From positions 82,057-146,056 of the forward strand of contig JARGFP010000008.1 of NCBI GenBank assembly GCA_029210585.1: DNA of 64,000 bases. The letters run 5' to 3'. The notes beneath the pieces were generated by a model, which was not told the origin of the DNA, searched no databases, and saw nothing but the letters and a program-made list of their open reading frames with translations. The translations under genes and the position numbers were made by a program. This DNA comes from Bacteroidales bacterium. GTDB taxonomy: Bacteria; Bacteroidota; Bacteroidia; Bacteroidales; GCA-2748055. This document shows positions 7,551 to 15,900 of this stretch, in pieces (position 1 is the stretch's first letter; the number at the start of each line of letters is the position of its first letter).

Positions 7551-10262
7551 ATGAAAATAACTGTCCAACTCATCATTGCCGCAACAATCCTGATCTTAAC
7601 ATTCTCATCATGTGACCGCACTGGCACCAGGTACACGAGTGCATGGGAACACCAGCCCGACCGTGTTTGGGCCGGACCTGAATTTTGGGCCAACCGGATG
7701 CAGGACTGGCGCATTGAGGACGGAAAACTGAAATGTATGAACACCTCGCTGGGGTTACGGACCGTCCACCTGCTCACCCACCAGGTGGGAGACCAAAACG
7801 GAAAACTCGAAATTGATCTTTTCCTGGGGCTCGACCAACTGGCAACCAGGCAGGGCAGTGAAGGATGGGCAGGTATCCTGGTTGGTGCCGGAGAAGGAAC
7901 AATGGACTACAGGGGAAGTGCACTGATCCACCATTCACCAGGAAAAGGAGGAGGCATCATCATTGCTGTAAATGAAAACGGCCAGGTGGTTTTCCTCGAC
8001 AATACCAATAACCGGGAACTGATCGGGTCCATGCAGCAGCTCCCCGAACAGGACTATCCCGATAGCCTGATCCTGACCGTTGATATCTACCTGAATGAAG
8101 ACAGTACCTACACGATCTCGGCTTCGGCGGTGGACCAGCACACCAGGGACGAGGTCAGCCACAACAACCTCACCAAAATATCGCCGGAAAGGCTGCAGGG
8201 AAATATCGCCCTTGCAGCCAATCATATTGAAAAGGGGCTTGCGGGACCCGGCTACTGGTTCGGGAAACTGAACATGAAAGGCGATGCACTGGTTGAAAAC
8301 AGCCACCAGAGGTTCGGACCTGTCATGGGTACAATGCATACCCTCAGTGATGGTGTGCTGAAGCTTACTGTCCAGATGCCCCCGATTGGTGAAGAAGACC
8401 AATCATATGTGCGGATGTGGTTGCGCAGGAAAGGTGAACGGTCATGGACAGAGAGCGACTCCGTCGTTATCGACCGGGATGCCTTCATCGCACCGGTACG
8501 GTTTGATAACTGGCGGGATGACCTGGAGCAGGAATACCGGTTGGCATACAGGATCCCTGATCATAAGGGCAGGATGCGCACCTACTATTACACAGGCGTG
8601 ATCAAACCCGAACCGGTGGACAAGGAGGAACTCGTTGTTGGAGCATTTGCATGTATCTCTCATATGGAAGGCAACATCAATGGCCAGAACTGTGATTATC
8701 CCGACCGGTTGTGGTTCCCACACCAATCGTTTGTGCAATCGGTCACAGCACAGAAGCCTGATATACTGTTTTTTACAGGTGATCAGATTTACGAAGGCCG
8801 GCCTACCCCTCCCGACATGTCCACCCCGGAAAATACGGAACTGGACTATCTCTATAAATGGTATATGTTTCTTTGGTCAACCGGGGAATTAATGCGGAAT
8901 ACACCGACCGTTTGTATGCTCGACGACCACGACGTTTACCATGGCAATATCTGGGGAGCCGGCGGTAAGGCTGCACCTGCATACCCTGAAGACTCCATTT
9001 ACCCGGATCACTACCAGGGTCTTGAATCACACTGGCAACAGGACCAGGGCGGCTACAAGCTGCGTCCTTCCTCTGTGAATATGATCCAGAAGACCCAGAC
9101 CAGCCACCTCCCCGATCCCTATGATCCTTCTCCCGTAAAGCAGGGTATCGAGGTTTATTACACAGACCTGAATTACGGAAGGATCAGTTTTGCTATCCTG
9201 GAAGTCCGCAAATTCAAATCTCCCCCCTCTGTGATGCTTCCGGATGCCAGGGTCGTCAACGGCTTTGCGCAAAACCCGTGGATCAGCGGAAGAAGGCTGG
9301 ACGATTCTGAAGCAAAACTGCTGGGCGACAGGCAACTGGCTTTCCTTGAGGACTGGACCTCTGACTGGGAAGGGACAGATATGAAGGCCGTGGTCAGCCA
9401 GACGATTTTCGCCAACCTGTCGACCTACCCGGATACTTTCCGGACAGATGCAGGAACACCCAGTCTGGATGCTCCTCCCCCCGGAGTTATTCCGGAAGGA
9501 TACAGGGTTGCCAAGGATATGGACTCAAACGGATGGCCCCAGACCGGAAGGAACAAGGCATTGAAGGTGATCAGGAAAGGATTTGCCCCGATCATTGCGG
9601 GCGATCAGCACCTTGGATCGCTGATCCATATGGGAACAGACAGATGGGAGGACGCCAGCTATTCATTTTGTGTACCTGCCATCGGAAACCTCTGGCCGCG
9701 CAGGTGGTTTCCGCAGGAACCGGGACTGGATCACCAGGAGGGCATGCCACCTTATACCGGCAAGTATTTCGACGGCTTCGGCAACAGGATGACCGTCTGG
9801 GCAGTTGCAAACCCGGTTGAAACAGATAAAGAACCAGCTGCATTGTACAATCGTGCCGTTGGTTACGGGATCATCAGGTTCAATAAGCCAGCCGGCGAGA
9901 TCACGTTCGAAAACTGGCGCAGGGATGCCGACCCGACCCGGGGAGCAGAAGACATGTTCCCGGGATGGCCAAAAACCATTTCCATGCTGGACAATTACAG
10001 CCAAACCGTCCGTACCTGGCTTCCCAATTATGTCGTGGAAGGACTTGACAAGCATCCTGTCTTCCAAATAATCGACCCTGACACCGGGGAGACCGTGTAT
10101 ACCGTAAGGGTGCCTGGCAACAGCTACCAACCGGGAGTATTTACCTATGGAGGGACCTATACCGTCAGGATCGGGGATCCGGATACTGATAATTTCCAGG
10201 TTTTTGAAGAAGTACAGGCAAGATATACCAAGAATGAGACACCGGTGATCGTCACATTTTAG
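7551..10262 (+). CDS. PhoD-like metallophosphatase lipoprotein
   Basis: 903 residues. A lipoprotein signal peptide ends at Cys21 (LTFSSCDRTG), placing it in the envelope. Residues about 25-250 look like a concanavalin-type sandwich (WAGPEFWANRMQDWRIEDGKL). A beta-rich linker follows, then the catalytic domain from about residue 360. Metallophosphatase motifs are FFTGDQIYE, MLDDHDVYHGN and GDQHLGSL, matching the PhoD (alkaline phosphatase D/phospholipase D-like) superfamily that binds two metals, often Fe and Ca. A C-terminal beta domain follows. Such enzymes release phosphate from phosphoesters or act on surface polymers. It is monocistronic by position; no Pho box was searched for reliably. 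Confidence 0.88.
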   Translation: MKITVQLIIAATILILTFSSCDRTGTRYTSAWEHQPDRVWAGPEFWANRMQDWRIEDGKLKCMNTSLGLRTVHLLTHQVGDQNGKLEIDLFLGLDQLATRQGSEGWAGILVGAGEGTMDYRGSALIHHSPGKGGGIIIAVNENGQVVFLDNTNNRELIGSMQQLPEQDYPDSLILTVDIYLNEDSTYTISASAVDQHTRDEVSHNNLTKISPERLQGNIALAANHIEKGLAGPGYWFGKLNMKGDALVENSHQRFGPVMGTMHTLSDGVLKLTVQMPPIGEEDQSYVRMWLRRKGERSWTESDSVVIDRDAFIAPVRFDNWRDDLEQEYRLAYRIPDHKGRMRTYYYTGVIKPEPVDKEELVVGAFACISHMEGNINGQNCDYPDRLWFPHQSFVQSVTAQKPDILFFTGDQIYEGRPTPPDMSTPENTELDYLYKWYMFLWSTGELMRNTPTVCMLDDHDVYHGNIWGAGGKAAPAYPEDSIYPDHYQGLESHWQQDQGGYKLRPSSVNMIQKTQTSHLPDPYDPSPVKQGIEVYYTDLNYGRISFAILEVRKFKSPPSVMLPDARVVNGFAQNPWISGRRLDDSEAKLLGDRQLAFLEDWTSDWEGTDMKAVVSQTIFANLSTYPDTFRTDAGTPSLDAPPPGVIPEGYRVAKDMDSNGWPQTGRNKALKVIRKGFAPIIAGDQHLGSLIHMGTDRWEDASYSFCVPAIGNLWPRRWFPQEPGLDHQEGMPPYTGKYFDGFGNRMTVWAVANPVETDKEPAALYNRAVGYGIIRFNKPAGEITFENWRRDADPTRGAEDMFPGWPKTISMLDNYSQTVRTWLPNYVVEGLDKHPVFQIIDPDTGETVYTVRVPGNSYQPGVFTYGGTYTVRIGDPDTDNFQVFEEVQARYTKNETPVIVTF

Positions 10263-10360
10263 ACTGCTGTCACCCGGTTTCACTACCTGCACCGCGACCG
10301 GAATACGAACTGACCGGATTACCTAAGCAAGGCTCATGTTGTAATATATGGTTGACTGTA

Positions 10361-10541
10361 TCAGTTCAGCGACCAACGATTCACGGCTTCATTCCAAATT
10401 CCGGATAACTCCTTTTTTACTGTTTCCGGGGTGATTACTTCATTCCGGAACAGCATACTTACGGGCCATTCGGACCTTCTATTGACCAAAGACACAACAT
10501 TCCCAACCACACAGCTGCCTGCTGAAACAATACCTTTTACC
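10361..10541 (-). pseudogene. Unrecognised gene tail
   Basis: The minus-strand frame ending FRNEVITPETVKKELSGIWNEAVNRWSLN has the composition of a real protein C-terminus, but I do not recognise the family. Upstream it runs straight into the duplicated 38-bp element, and the ORF-track start at 10627 is only a TTG inside that repeat. No intact 5' part exists. It may be the tail of a gene whose front was deleted together with the front of the porin-like gene on the other strand. Confidence 0.3.
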
Positions 10542-10646
10542 GCACCACGTTCCCTGGCAAGCTTTTGCACTGTGTAACAGGGTGCACTGCAACCTAACCT
10601 GCTGCACTGCACCACGTTCCCTGGCAAGCTTTTGCACTGTGTAACA
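10542..10646 (+). repeat. 38-bp direct repeat, two perfect copies 67 bp apart
   Basis: The 38-mer beginning GCACCACGTTCCCTGGCAAG occurs at 10542-10579 and 10609-10646, with a 29-bp spacer containing further GCACTGC echoes. It sits at the point where coding signal switches from the minus-strand tail to the plus-strand porin-like tail. This looks like a rearrangement scar rather than a regulatory array. Confidence 0.85.
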
Positions 10647-10768
10647 TTGGACTGTCAGTATCGAAAGAAATCCAGATCACCGAAAAATTTGCATTGCCCC
10701 TGAGCGGGTCTATGATATGGAATCCTGACAGGGAGCAATATTACGTGGTTGCAGGCATATCATTCTAA
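10646..10768 (+). pseudogene. C-terminal tail of a TorF-like porin
   Basis: A 40-residue frame, IGLSVSKEIQITEKFALPLS then SMIWNPDREQYYVVAGISF and a stop, has the alternating pattern and terminal aromatic residue of an outer-membrane beta-barrel C-terminus. It resembles the end of TorF/gcw_chp-type putative porins, which in Bacteroidota often precede glnK-amt. The frame is too short for the ORF track and has no start; the upstream sequence is the 38-bp repeat. I infer that this locus was once porin-glnK-amt and lost the porin's 5' portion. Confidence 0.5.
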
Positions 10769-10798
10769 GCAGATCATTAACAGAAAAAACAATACACA

Positions 10799-11146
10799 AT
10801 GAAAAAGATAGAAGCGATTATCCGGAAAACCAAGTTTGAGGAGGTGAAAGACGCTCTTCATGACAATGGCATTGAGTTTTTCTCATTCTGGGATGCAAGG
10901 GGCGTGGGAATGGCACGCCAGAGCAGGGTCTACCGTGGTGTAGCCTATGACACAAGCACCATTGAAAGGATTTACCTTTCTATTGTAGTCAGGGACATCA
11001 ACCTGCAAAAAACCATCGACACCATCACAGCGTCGGCCCGAACCGGGGAAGTGGGAGACGGGAAAATATTTATCTCCAACATTCATGAGAGCATACGGAT
11101 CAGGACCGGGGAAGCGGGAGATGAATCACTGTATATCAAGGACTAA
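10799..11146 (+). CDS. glnK: P-II family nitrogen regulator
   Basis: 115 residues, typical of P-II proteins. It opens MKKIEAIIRKTKFEEVKDAL. The T-loop lies at about residues 37-57 and contains GMARQSRVYRGVAY, with a tyrosine at the position uridylylated in enterobacteria. The B-loop/C-loop motif TGEVGDGKIFI and the C-terminal RIRTGE complete the ATP/2-oxoglutarate site. P-II trimers sense ATP/ADP and 2-oxoglutarate and block the ammonium channel when nitrogen is plentiful. The gene is 24 bp upstream of amt, the classic glnK-amt pair, and close to gltBD. Confidence 0.96.
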   Translation: MKKIEAIIRKTKFEEVKDALHDNGIEFFSFWDARGVGMARQSRVYRGVAYDTSTIERIYLSIVVRDINLQKTIDTITASARTGEVGDGKIFISNIHESIRIRTGEAGDESLYIKD

Positions 11147-11170
11147 TTGTAAACAATAAATAACTAGATC

Positions 11171-12388
11171 ATGGAAGGATTAACAATTTCTATAGATACC
11201 ATTTGGATCCTGGTTGCCGCGGCCCTGGTGATGTTCATGCAGCCCGGTTTTGCCCTGGTTGAATCAGGATTCACGAGGTCCAAGAACACGGCGAACATTT
11301 TAATGAAAAACCTGATGGACTTTTCCATCGGATCCATGGGCTTCTGGCTGATCGGGTATACCATCATGTACGGTGAAGATGTCGGAGGGTTCATCGGGAA
11401 GATGTCCTTATTCTTTAACAGTGATGCCATCAACGGGGTGCCCGACAAGGCCTCACTGATGTTCCAGACAGTCTTTGCGGCTACAGCGGCTACGATCGTT
11501 TCGGGAGCCGTGGCTGAGCGGACCAAATTTTCAGCATACCTGATTTTCAGCGTGGCGATCACAGTGATCATCTATCCCATATCAGGACACTGGGTATGGG
11601 GAGGCGGATGGCTCTCTGAGCTTGGATTCCACGATTTCGCCGGATCCACAGTGGTCCACTCTGTGGGTGCCTGGGTCGGCCTCATTGGCGCAGCAATGGT
11701 TGGCCCCCGCCTGGGCAAATACGGCAAAGCAGGCGAACCCAAAGCGATCCCCGGATCCAACCTGGCGCTGGGCGCGCTGGGTGTATTCATCCTCTGGTTC
11801 GGCTGGTTCGGATTCAACCCCGGTTCACAGCTGGCTGCTGCGGGTGAAGAGAATGCGGTCGCCATTTCGCACATCTTTATCACCACCAACCTGGCTGCTG
11901 CTGCCGGTGCAGTTACTGCCATGTTTGTTACCTGGATGAAATACAAGCGGCCCGGCCTGTCCATTACCCTGAACGGCGCACTTGCCGGATTGGTTGCCAT
12001 AACGGCAGGTTGTGATATTGTCAGTCCGGGTGGCGCAGTCCTCATCGGCATCATCGCAGGTGTGATTTTGGTATTCGGAGTGGCATTCATCGACAGGGTG
12101 CTGAAAGTGGATGATCCCGTGGGTGCAGTATCTGTACACGGACTCAGCGGAGCTGCAGGCACACTTCTTGTCGGACTATTCAGCACCACCGAAGGTCTCT
12201 TCTATGGCGGCGGAACCACACTCCTGGGCATCCAGGCCATTGGTGTCCTCGCTGTGGCAGCATGGGCCATGGGCCTCGGTTTTATCCTGTTCTTTATCCT
12301 GAAGAAAACGATCGGGATTCGCGTCAGCAGGCGGGTTGAAGAAGAAGGCCTGGATGTATACGAACATGGTGAATCCGCTTTCAATTAA
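11171..12388 (+). CDS. amt: Ammonium transporter
   Basis: 405 residues with about 11 hydrophobic segments. Family motifs include AALVMFMQPGFALVESGFTR near the N-terminus, FAGSTVVHSVGAWVGL with the first pore histidine, and SVHGLSGAAGTLLVGLF with the second. The protein forms a trimeric inner-membrane channel moving ammonium into the cell, gated by GlnK encoded just upstream. The C-terminal cytoplasmic tail (RRVEEEGLDVYEHGESAF) resembles the regulatory tail that GlnK contacts. A hairpin terminator follows within 45 bp, so glnK-amt appears to be a closed unit separate from gltBD. Confidence 0.97.
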   Translation: MEGLTISIDTIWILVAAALVMFMQPGFALVESGFTRSKNTANILMKNLMDFSIGSMGFWLIGYTIMYGEDVGGFIGKMSLFFNSDAINGVPDKASLMFQTVFAATAATIVSGAVAERTKFSAYLIFSVAITVIIYPISGHWVWGGGWLSELGFHDFAGSTVVHSVGAWVGLIGAAMVGPRLGKYGKAGEPKAIPGSNLALGALGVFILWFGWFGFNPGSQLAAAGEENAVAISHIFITTNLAAAAGAVTAMFVTWMKYKRPGLSITLNGALAGLVAITAGCDIVSPGGAVLIGIIAGVILVFGVAFIDRVLKVDDPVGAVSVHGLSGAAGTLLVGLFSTTEGLFYGGGTTLLGIQAIGVLAVAAWAMGLGFILFFILKKTIGIRVSRRVEEEGLDVYEHGESAFN

Positions 12389-12430
12389 TACCTCCTTCAC
12401 GCACTTTTATATAAATGGTTAGTTTGAGAG

Positions 12431-12459
12431 GCGGTATCGGAAACGGCACCGCTTTTTTA
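12431..12459 (+). terminator. Rho-independent terminator after amt
   Basis: Stem GCGGT/ACCGC with an inner TCGG-AAAC-like closing region, followed by GCTTTTTTAT. It lies 42 bp after the amt stop. Confidence 0.75.
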
Positions 12460-12748
12460 TTGCCATGCTCCGGTCTTTTGCACAGTGCCCTGTTCACATC
12501 ATACAGAGCTTTGCCGTATTGCAGCTGGTGTGAGACAGACTTTTTCAACAGACCTTAAGTAATTCAGGGCGGCACCTGTATAATGAATGCCCTTTTGCAT
12601 GTTCAATTCCGAAAAATGCCTAATAAACAGGAAGTTCCTGCAAGGATACCGACCCGGTTCAAAGGCCAATTTTTTGTCGTTTATCTTTCAGTTTTTAAGT
12701 TTTGAAGCATAAAAAGGTGTTAATTTATAATTATTAAGCATTTTACAC

Positions 12749-12780
12749 TTTTGATTCGTAATTATTAATAATTATCTTTG
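12749..12780 (+). promoter_or_regulatory. Bacteroidota-type promoter for the gltBD leader
   Basis: TTTTG (12749-12753), a 19-bp AT-rich spacer, then TATCTTTG (12773-12780): an exact fit to TTTG-N19-TAnnTTTG. Transcription would start around 12786-12788, right at the leader ATG. Confidence 0.8.
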
Positions 12781-12786
12781 CAACGC

Positions 12787-12858
12787 ATGACGAAAACAAA
12801 ACACGATACTGCCAATCATCTGATAAGGGTTGTAATGAATATGCGACAATCCGGATAG
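12787..12858 (+). CDS. Putative 23-residue leader peptide upstream of gltB
   Basis: ATG at 12787 opens MTKTKHDTANHLIRVVMNMR and then QSG before a TAG stop. It starts about where the promoter predicts the transcript begins, so it would be leaderless or nearly so. The last sense codons (TCC GGA) form a hexamer complementary to the loop side of the downstream terminator hairpin, as expected for a translation-coupled attenuator. No homology search was possible, and expression is unproven. Confidence 0.4.
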   Translation: MTKTKHDTANHLIRVVMNMRQSG

Positions 12859-12923
12859 GAATGGTATAAGTGAATCAAAGCAGACCGTTTCCGGAAAAAG
12901 ACCAGAGGAACGGTCTTCTTTTT
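12850..12923 (+). promoter_or_regulatory. Candidate attenuator in the gltB leader
   Basis: A perfect 8-bp stem AGACCGTT/AACGGTCT (12882-12889 with 12909-12916), extended by a G-U and a C-G pair, is followed by TCTTTTT. This is an intrinsic-terminator shape placed before, not after, gltB. The palindromic hexamer TCCGGA occurs at 12850-12855 (end of the leader ORF) and at 12890-12895 (inside the hairpin), so the two copies can pair as an alternative structure. Confidence 0.5.
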
Positions 12924-12939
12924 AATAGGAGAAAAAGAG

Positions 12940-15900
12940 ATGAGAAGAGAACGCCCAATGCAACAAGGACTGTACAGTCCTGAAATGGAACACGACAATT
13001 GCGGAATTGGTTTTGTTGCCCACCTGAAGGGAGAGAAGTCACATTCCATCATCCGGCAGGGACTGGAAACTCTGAAGAATATGACACACCGCGGGGCAGA
13101 AGGGGCCGACAGCAAAACCGGGGACGGTGCAGGAATCCTGATCCAGGTCCCCCGCGACTTTTACCTGATGCAGGGGTACGCCATTCCTCATGAAGGACAA
13201 TTCGGGACCGGGCTGGTGTTTTTCCCGCAGGATAAAAATGCAGCCAAGGCATGTGAAGACATTCTTTTACAAATCATTGCCGAAGAAGGTGTTGACTTTA
13301 TTGGCTTCAGGGAAGTGCCCACGGACAATTCAATTCTGGGAGACATCTCGCGCGCTGCGGAACCGGTGATCAGGCAAATCATGTTGGGAGGAAAAGAGCC
13401 GAACCAGGATGTACTGGAGCGAAAATTGTATATTATCCGCAAGCGGGCGGAAAAACAGATCGCATCCTCAGGGATCAGCCAGAAAAACTTTTTCTACCTC
13501 CCAAGTCTTTCCACCAAGGTACTGATCTACAAAGGCATGCTTACCAGTGAGCAGCTGAGGGAGTATTTCCTGGACCTGCAGGACAAGCGGCTCGAAAGCG
13601 CCATTGCACTGGTTCATTCCCGGTTCAGTACCAACACTTTTCCCAGCTGGGACCTGGCACAGCCGTTCCGCATGCTTGCCCATAACGGGGAGATCAATAC
13701 AGTGAAAGGCAACCGGTTCTGGATGGCGGCAAGGGAGTCCATCCTGAAATCGGACAACCTGGGTGACCTGTCGAAGATTTACCCGGTCATTGAACCCGAC
13801 AAAAGCGATTCCGCATCGCTCGACAATGTACTGGAATTCCTGGTGATGAGCGGAAAATCGCTGCCCTATGCCATGTCGATCCTCATACCGGAATCGTGGA
13901 ACGAAAAAAATCCCATTTCCCGCGAACTGAAAGCGTTTTACCAGTACCATTCCACATTCATGGAACCCTGGGACGGTCCGGCATCGCTCCTGTTCTCCGA
14001 CGGGCGGTATATCGGGGGAACGCTTGACCGGAACGGATTGCGTCCTTCCAGGTACGTGATCACCAGGAACGATATCATGGTGATGGGATCCGAAGTTGGT
14101 GTGCTGACTTTTCCCCCGGAAGATATCCGGGAGAAGGGACGACTCCGTCCGGGTAAATTGTTGCTGGTGGATACAAAGGAGGGTACCATCAAATACGACC
14201 CTGAAATCAAAAAGGAACTTGCCGGCGAGTATCCTTATATCGACTGGATCAAGGAAAACATGGTGAGCCTGGAGAAAATCGAAACGGGCCAGAAAGCACC
14301 TGTCGGACTTGGTGAGGCTTACAGTATTTTTGAAAAGACCTTCAATTATTCAACGGAAGACATTGAAAAAATCATTCTTCCCATGGCCACCGCAGCAAAG
14401 GAACCCACAGGTTCCATGGGGAATGATGCTCCTCCGGCAGTGCTTTCAGAGAAACCTTACAGGTTGTTCAATTATTTCAAGCAGTTGTTTGCCCAGGTCA
14501 CCAATCCTGCCATCGACCCGATCAGGGAAGAGCTGGTGATGACCCTCACCGGTTACCTCGGCTCCACCCAGACCAATTTACTGGAAACCCATCCTGACCA
14601 TGTCAAACTGGTGAAATTCAAAACACCGGTCGTCTCCAACACCACTTTTGAGCTTATCAAACGACTGAGTTATAAAGGATTTGCATCCACCACCATACCC
14701 ATGCTGTTCAAGGCGTCAGAAGGGGCCGGGGGTCTCGAACGGATGGTAGATGAAATTTGCAAGGCTGCTGAGAAAGCAGTGGATGAAGGCAAGAACTATA
14801 TTATCCTCAGCGATCGTGGGATTTCAGAAGAACAGGCTCCCATCCCCTCTCTTATGGCAGTATCGGCTGTACATCATCACCTGATCAATACACGGAAGCG
14901 TATGCAGATCGATATCGTGGTCGAATCGGCTGAGCCCAGGGAAGTGATGCATTTTGCCCTGCTATTCGGGTACGGTGCCAGTATCATTAATCCATATATG
15001 TGTTTCGCCGCAATCGAAAAGCTGGTGAAGGGAAACAAGATGCAGATGGATTATGACCGTGCCGAGTGGAACTTCATGCATGCTGTCGAGAAGGGATTGC
15101 TGAAAATCCTGTCCAAAATGGGGATCTCCACGCTCAGGAGTTACCGTGCCGCCCAGATTTTCGAAGCGGTGGGTATAGATAAAGCTATCATTAACAAATA
15201 CTTCGAAGGAACCCATTCGCGAATTGGAGGTATTGGCATGGAAGAACTGACCAGGGAAATCCTGATACCTCATAAGAACGCATACGCCCCGGAGCCGCTT
15301 GCTTCGCCCCTTACCGAGGGTATCTATCAATACCGCAAACATGGCGAACTGCATGCCTGGAATCCCGAATCGATCTCCCTGCTGCAATGGGCCACGCGGA
15401 ACAATGATTACAGTAAATTCAAGGAATACAGTGCCATTGTTGACAGGGATACAAAGTTACCAGGATTCCTGCGGGGAATGCTGGACTACAAAAAGAATCC
15501 TATCGCTATCGAAAAAGTGGAACCAGCTGAAAATATCATGAAAAGGTTCGTTACCGGAGCCATGTCTTACGGATCCATCAGCAGGGAAGCACACGAGGCG
15601 CTGGCCATTGCCATGAACAGGATCGGGGGCCGCAGCAACACAGGTGAAGGAGGTGAGGACCCGGTGCGTTTCAAACCCCTTGAAAATGGCGACAGCGCGA
15701 GGAGCAAAATCAAGCAGGTCGCCAGCGGACGTTTCGGTGTTACCGCGGAATACCTGGTGAATGCCGATGAGATACAGATCAAGATCTCCCAGGGAGCAAA
15801 ACCCGGAGAAGGGGGCCAGTTGCCGGGCCATAAAGTGGACCAGATCATTGCCAAAACCAGGTACTCCATACCGGGAATCACGCTGATCTCTCCCCCGCCG

